A DNA stretch of 9,146 nt from Fidelibacterota bacterium (GTDB lineage: Bacteria > Fidelibacterota > UBA2242 > JAFGTP01), in NCBI GenBank assembly GCA_021734005.1, contig JAIPJV010000063.1, positions 1 to 9,146 of the forward strand, given 5' to 3'. Under the pieces are notes generated by a model that had not been told where the DNA came from, did not search any database, and saw only the letters and a program-made list of their open reading frames with translations. Each line of letters begins with the position of its first letter. The first letter of the stretch is position 1. The translations under genes and the position numbers were made by a program. Below are positions 6,243 through 9,146 of this stretch, one piece after another.

Positions 6243-7410
6243 AGATTCCTATGATATTGCCATTGTAGGAGGCGGACCGGCGGGCTTGAATGCTGCTATT
6301 AATTGTGCTGATGATAATATCAGTGTTGCTCTTTTTGAGAAAGATCGGGAAATTGGCGTACCCGTCCGCTGTGCAGAAGGCACAAGCGAAGAAGCGCTAG
6401 AAAAATATGCTTTTGTTGATCAAGATGCTATTTGTTCTACTTTTAATCGGTTTAAGTTTGTTGCTCCTGATAAAAAATTTGTAGAGATGGAATCTAATAG
6501 CATGCGCGGTTTTGTTCTGGATAGAAAAAAGTTCGAAAGAAGCATGGCTCGCAAAGCAGCAGAAAAAGGTGTCCAAATTTTTACCAGAGCTCATGTCAGA
6601 AGGGCTCAAGATAAAGGCAAACCGGTTGTCAAAGTCAATTATGCTGGACAGGATCACACTGTTCAGGCTGGATTGGTGATTGCTGCTGATGGGATCGAAT
6701 CCAGAATTGCCCGGGATTTTGGCATTGATACAACTCTATCTATGCGGGACACTGATGCCTGTTATCAAATGACCTTGACTAATATTGATGTTCCTGAGGA
6801 TACTGTCCAGTTCTGGTTTTCAGAACAAATTGCGCCTGGTGGCTATGTCTGGATATTTCCCAAAGGCAGCAAAACTGCCAATGTTGGCCTAGGAATTAAC
6901 GGGCTCTACAGTGAGGAGAAACTTGCAGTAGATATGCTGGAAGAATTTGTCAAAGAAAATTTTCCAGAAACCACAATGGTCAATTCTGCAGCAGGAGGAG
7001 TGGCCGCTGCTAGCAGTCTAAAACAGCTGGTCAATGACAATTTTATCGTGATTGGCGATGCCGCCCATATGACAAATGCTTTGACCGGCGGGGGAATAGC
7101 TTCAGCTCTGGCAGCCGGAAAAATGGCTGGTGAACAAGCCCGGGAAGCTATTTTAGCCGGGGATACTTCACAAAGTATGCTCAAAGGCTTTGAAAAAGAA
7201 TGGCACCGTACAATCGGAAAAGATTACCGCCGCATGTATCGTCTCAAAGAAGCCATGCTTAAAATTAATGATCAGGATTTCAATAAGCTGGCTGAAAAAT
7301 TTGAAAATACGCCTCCCGAAGAGGTCAAAATTTCCAAACTGATGACGACCATGTTAAAGCGCAAACCCTCTTTGATAATCGATGTTACTAAAGTATTTGC
7401 AGGATTATAA
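6235..7410 (+). CDS. Geranylgeranyl reductase family FAD protein (archaeal lipid-reductase type)
   Basis: This 391-residue flavoprotein belongs to the family that reduces double bonds of geranylgeranyl chains in archaeal ether lipids, quinones or chlorophyll. An N-terminal Rossmann motif binds FAD (GGGPAG, 12-17, with Glu35 closing the beta-alpha-beta unit). PVRCAEG (43-49) is a signature of the archaeal reductases. The substrate motif PxxYxWxFPx8GxG is complete (Pro201 to Gly220: PGGYVWIFPKG, then GLG). GDAAHMTNALTGGGI (274-288) is the second FAD motif. No membrane segment is obvious; these enzymes act on membrane lipids peripherally. Start: ATG 6235 is chosen, next to AAAGGGGGCAGG; an ATG at 6217 would add six residues. 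The neighbouring ferredoxin is the likely electron source. The substrate is unknown: saturating ether-lipid chains, menaquinone tails or polyprenols are all possible. Confidence 0.92.
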   Translation: MLKDSYDIAIVGGGPAGLNAAINCADDNISVALFEKDREIGVPVRCAEGTSEEALEKYAFVDQDAICSTFNRFKFVAPDKKFVEMESNSMRGFVLDRKKFERSMARKAAEKGVQIFTRAHVRRAQDKGKPVVKVNYAGQDHTVQAGLVIAADGIESRIARDFGIDTTLSMRDTDACYQMTLTNIDVPEDTVQFWFSEQIAPGGYVWIFPKGSKTANVGLGINGLYSEEKLAVDMLEEFVKENFPETTMVNSAAGGVAAASSLKQLVNDNFIVIGDAAHMTNALTGGGIASALAAGKMAGEQAREAILAGDTSQSMLKGFEKEWHRTIGKDYRRMYRLKEAMLKINDQDFNKLAEKFENTPPEEVKISKLMTTMLKRKPSLIIDVTKVFAGL

Positions 7411-7412
7411 GT

Positions 7413-9146
7413 ATGAATATTAGTATTCTTGAAGACCTGAATTTGGATGAATTTATTACTTTTGATGTGGAAACTACAGGCCTTGAACCGGAATTTGATT
7501 CTGTGATCGAGTTTTCAGCAGTTTTATTCAAAGATGGTAAAATTGAAGACAAACTAACTTTTTTATGTAAGCCGGAGCGAAAAATCTCTTCGGATATTGA
7601 ATTGCTGACTGGTATTAGCAATGCCATGGTCAAAGATAAAGCCAGTTTTGATGAGCGAATTCCTGAAGTTATTAAATTTGTGGAAGGCAAACCCCTTGTT
7701 GCCCATAATATCGGTTTTGATATTCGGTTTCTGAAAAGTGCTCTGAAAAGAACAGGACAAAAATTGCCCGGGATAAAAGGCAATTTGTACGATACTCTTT
7801 TATTGGCACGGGCTTTTTATTTTTATCTCAGCAATCACAAACTGGGAACAGTCGCGGAATATCTGAATCTTTCAACTGAAGATGCTCACCGGGCAGAAGC
7901 TGATGCTGTTAATACGGGAAAGATTTTTGTCGAACTTATTAAAGAAGCTGCCCTGTATGATTATGACACTTTTCAGACTATTAATCGAATCCTGAAAAAT
8001 ACGCGGGAACCTAATAAGAAACTCTATAAGAATCTAGCTAAATTACGCTCCTTTAATAAAGACCTGAGCAAAAAGTCAGGCCCTGGTATTGACTGGGATC
8101 CGCCGCGTAATGTGGTCAAATCTGAAAACCGTCGCTCACAATCAGATCTGGATCTGGAGGAATTTTTTGGCAGTCAGGGAGTTCTGTCTGAAAAAATTGA
8201 TGGCTATGAAGACCGTCCTCAGCAGGAGGAATTTGCCAAAATAGTTTACAATACTCTGGAGGAGAAAAGCACAGCTTTGATAGAAGCGGGAACTGGTGTA
8301 GGTAAATCTCTGGGCTATATCATTCCGTGTGTAGTCTGGAATACACATCAGAATGAGCGCAAGAGAATCGTGATCACTAGTAATACCAAAAATTTGCAGG
8401 AACAGATTTTCCGCAAGGAAATTCCCTTTGCTGCTCACGATCTGCAATTGCCTTTTTCTGCTGTGCTGCTAAAAGGTCGCAAAAACTACATCTGTCTGAC
8501 CCGCTGGAATCAACTCCTCAATAATGTCGGCGAACGGGTGCCTCTTTCTGAACGCTCCAATTTAATTCCCCTGATCATCTGGCTAAAGCATACAAAAACA
8601 GGGGACATTTCTGAGAATAATGGTTTTCCTGTGCGCTACAACTGGCGAATTTGGTCGGAAATTTGCTCTGAACCAGGGTATTGTACAACCAGTGTTTGCC
8701 GTAAGCATGATGGCTGCTTTTTGGGGAAGGCCCGCTTTGCTGCCGGAAAAGCCAGCGTAGTTGTGGTCAATCATTCGCTGCTCATGGCCAATGCAGCTGC
8801 TGATAATAAAGTTCTACCGCCATATTCCATTCTGGTCGTTGATGAGGCCCATAATTTTGAAAAGAATGGCTATTCCTTTTTTGCTGATGAGGTACGGCAA
8901 ACTGCTCTCTCTTATCTGCTCAATAAATTTCAGCGGGGACAGAAAAATTATGGTCTGGTCAAACAGTTGCGCCAATTTTCACGACAGATCAAAAAACTGG
9001 ATGAAGTGGATGCCAGTCTGGATAGTATATCCGATAAAATTGCTGAAGTGCGGGAAATATCCCGGCAATTTTTCATGGAAATAGTAGGAGCCAAGTTTCG
9101 AGCCGGGAAACACAATTATCGCATTAAAAAGCGGTATAAAAATTTT
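7413..9146 (+). CDS. dinG: DinG-type exonuclease-helicase with Fe-S ligands (3' cut by window edge)
   Basis: An open frame of 578 codons from ATG 7413 runs off the window without a stop. Residues 10-180 form a DnaQ-like DEDDh 3'-5' exonuclease: Asp18 and Glu20 (FDVETTGLE), Asp103 (AHNIGFD), His159 and Asp164 (DAHRAEADA). After a ~75-residue linker comes an XPD/DinG superfamily-2 helicase: RPQQ at 268-271, Walker A AGTGVGKS at 292-299, and DEAH at 477-480. Cys361 (KGRKNYIC) and Cys424-x4-Cys429-x5-Cys435 sit between Walker A and DEAH; the last spacing equals that of the Fe-S ligands in E. coli DinG. So it combines the Gram-positive-style exonuclease fusion with an apparent Fe-S domain. Later helicase motifs (IV-VI) are beyond the window. 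A role in DNA repair or in removing recombination intermediates and R-loops is inferred from the family. AGGA at 7401-7404 precedes the start, 2 bases after the reductase stop. Confidence 0.93.
   Translation, partial: MNISILEDLNLDEFITFDVETTGLEPEFDSVIEFSAVLFKDGKIEDKLTFLCKPERKISSDIELLTGISNAMVKDKASFDERIPEVIKFVEGKPLVAHNIGFDIRFLKSALKRTGQKLPGIKGNLYDTLLLARAFYFYLSNHKLGTVAEYLNLSTEDAHRAEADAVNTGKIFVELIKEAALYDYDTFQTINRILKNTREPNKKLYKNLAKLRSFNKDLSKKSGPGIDWDPPRNVVKSENRRSQSDLDLEEFFGSQGVLSEKIDGYEDRPQQEEFAKIVYNTLEEKSTALIEAGTGVGKSLGYIIPCVVWNTHQNERKRIVITSNTKNLQEQIFRKEIPFAAHDLQLPFSAVLLKGRKNYICLTRWNQLLNNVGERVPLSERSNLIPLIIWLKHTKTGDISENNGFPVRYNWRIWSEICSEPGYCTTSVCRKHDGCFLGKARFAAGKASVVVVNHSLLMANAAADNKVLPPYSILVVDEAHNFEKNGYSFFADEVRQTALSYLLNKFQRGQKNYGLVKQLRQFSRQIKKLDEVDASLDSISDKIAEVREISRQFFMEIVGAKFRAGKHNYRIKKRYKNF

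Noticed and set aside
6906..7184. Minus-strand open frame rich in Ala and Ser opposite the reductase
   Set aside because: Its composition is what reverse reading of the Ala/Gly-rich FAD motif region gives; no domain is visible.
6051..7410. FixX/FixC-like ferredoxin plus flavoprotein-quinone oxidoreductase pair
   Set aside because: The flavoprotein has PVRCAEG and the complete YxWxFP substrate motif of geranylgeranyl reductases, no fixAB genes are present, and the ferredoxin has two complete 4Fe-4S motifs unlike typical FixX.
7388..8774. Several minus-strand frames and a plus-strand frame near the right end
   Set aside because: They overlap the continuous 578-codon exonuclease-helicase frame, whose motifs are unambiguous.
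1..9146. Defence system, prophage, insertion sequence or CRISPR content
   Set aside because: No transposase, integrase, inverted repeats, spacer array or defence-type domain was seen; the exonuclease-helicase is an ordinary DinG-type protein in its architecture.

Overview
The window is a dense bacterial segment with every gene on the + strand. It holds ten coding regions: eight complete, one cut at the 5' edge and one cut at the 3' edge. The largest gap between genes is about 20 bases (334-353), and five of the nine junctions overlap by 1 to 8 bases. No terminator, RNA gene, mobile element, CRISPR array or long repeat was found. The region reads as one polycistronic, translationally coupled unit whose promoter lies upstream of the window.

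The proteins suggest a Gram-negative, probably anaerobic bacterium of the Fibrobacteres-Chlorobi-Bacteroidetes (FCB) neighbourhood, for example Cloacimonadota, Marinimicrobia or a related candidate phylum. The pointers are a DUF5683-like exported protein with its DAYVDAHL signature, an NQI-type UbiA homologue, an iron-sulfur PurF, and several oxygen-sensitive Fe-S proteins (ferredoxin, PurF, DinG). Base composition looks moderately AT-rich by eye; it was not computed. The taxonomic call is an inference.

Layout. 1-333 is the C-terminal part of a diacylglycerol-kinase-like lipid kinase. 354-899 is a DUF5683-like exported protein. 910-2262 is a neurotransmitter:sodium symporter. 2265-2660 is a small exported protein resembling YfiM/DUF2279. 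2653-3711 is a PHP-domain metal-dependent phosphoesterase. 3711-5069 is amidophosphoribosyltransferase (purF), the first step of purine synthesis. 5066-6058 is a divergent UbiA-like membrane protein, 6051-6242 a 2[4Fe-4S] ferredoxin, and 6235-7410 a geranylgeranyl-reductase-family flavoprotein. 7413-9146 is an exonuclease-helicase of the DinG type, still open at the window end.

The most interesting part is the UbiA-like / ferredoxin / geranylgeranyl reductase block (5066-7410). Its genes overlap by 8 bases at both internal junctions. The reductase carries the full PxxYxWxFPx8GxG substrate motif of archaeal lipid reductases, and the ferredoxin is a plausible electron donor. The set looks like a bacterial module for making or saturating a polyprenyl lipid (ether lipid, quinone tail or polyprenol). 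Oddly, the UbiA homologue has lost the aspartates that normally hold Mg-diphosphate, so it may not be an ordinary prenyltransferase. The lipid kinase at the left edge fits a lipid theme. PurF, the PHP protein and DinG look like housekeeping genes sharing the transcript.
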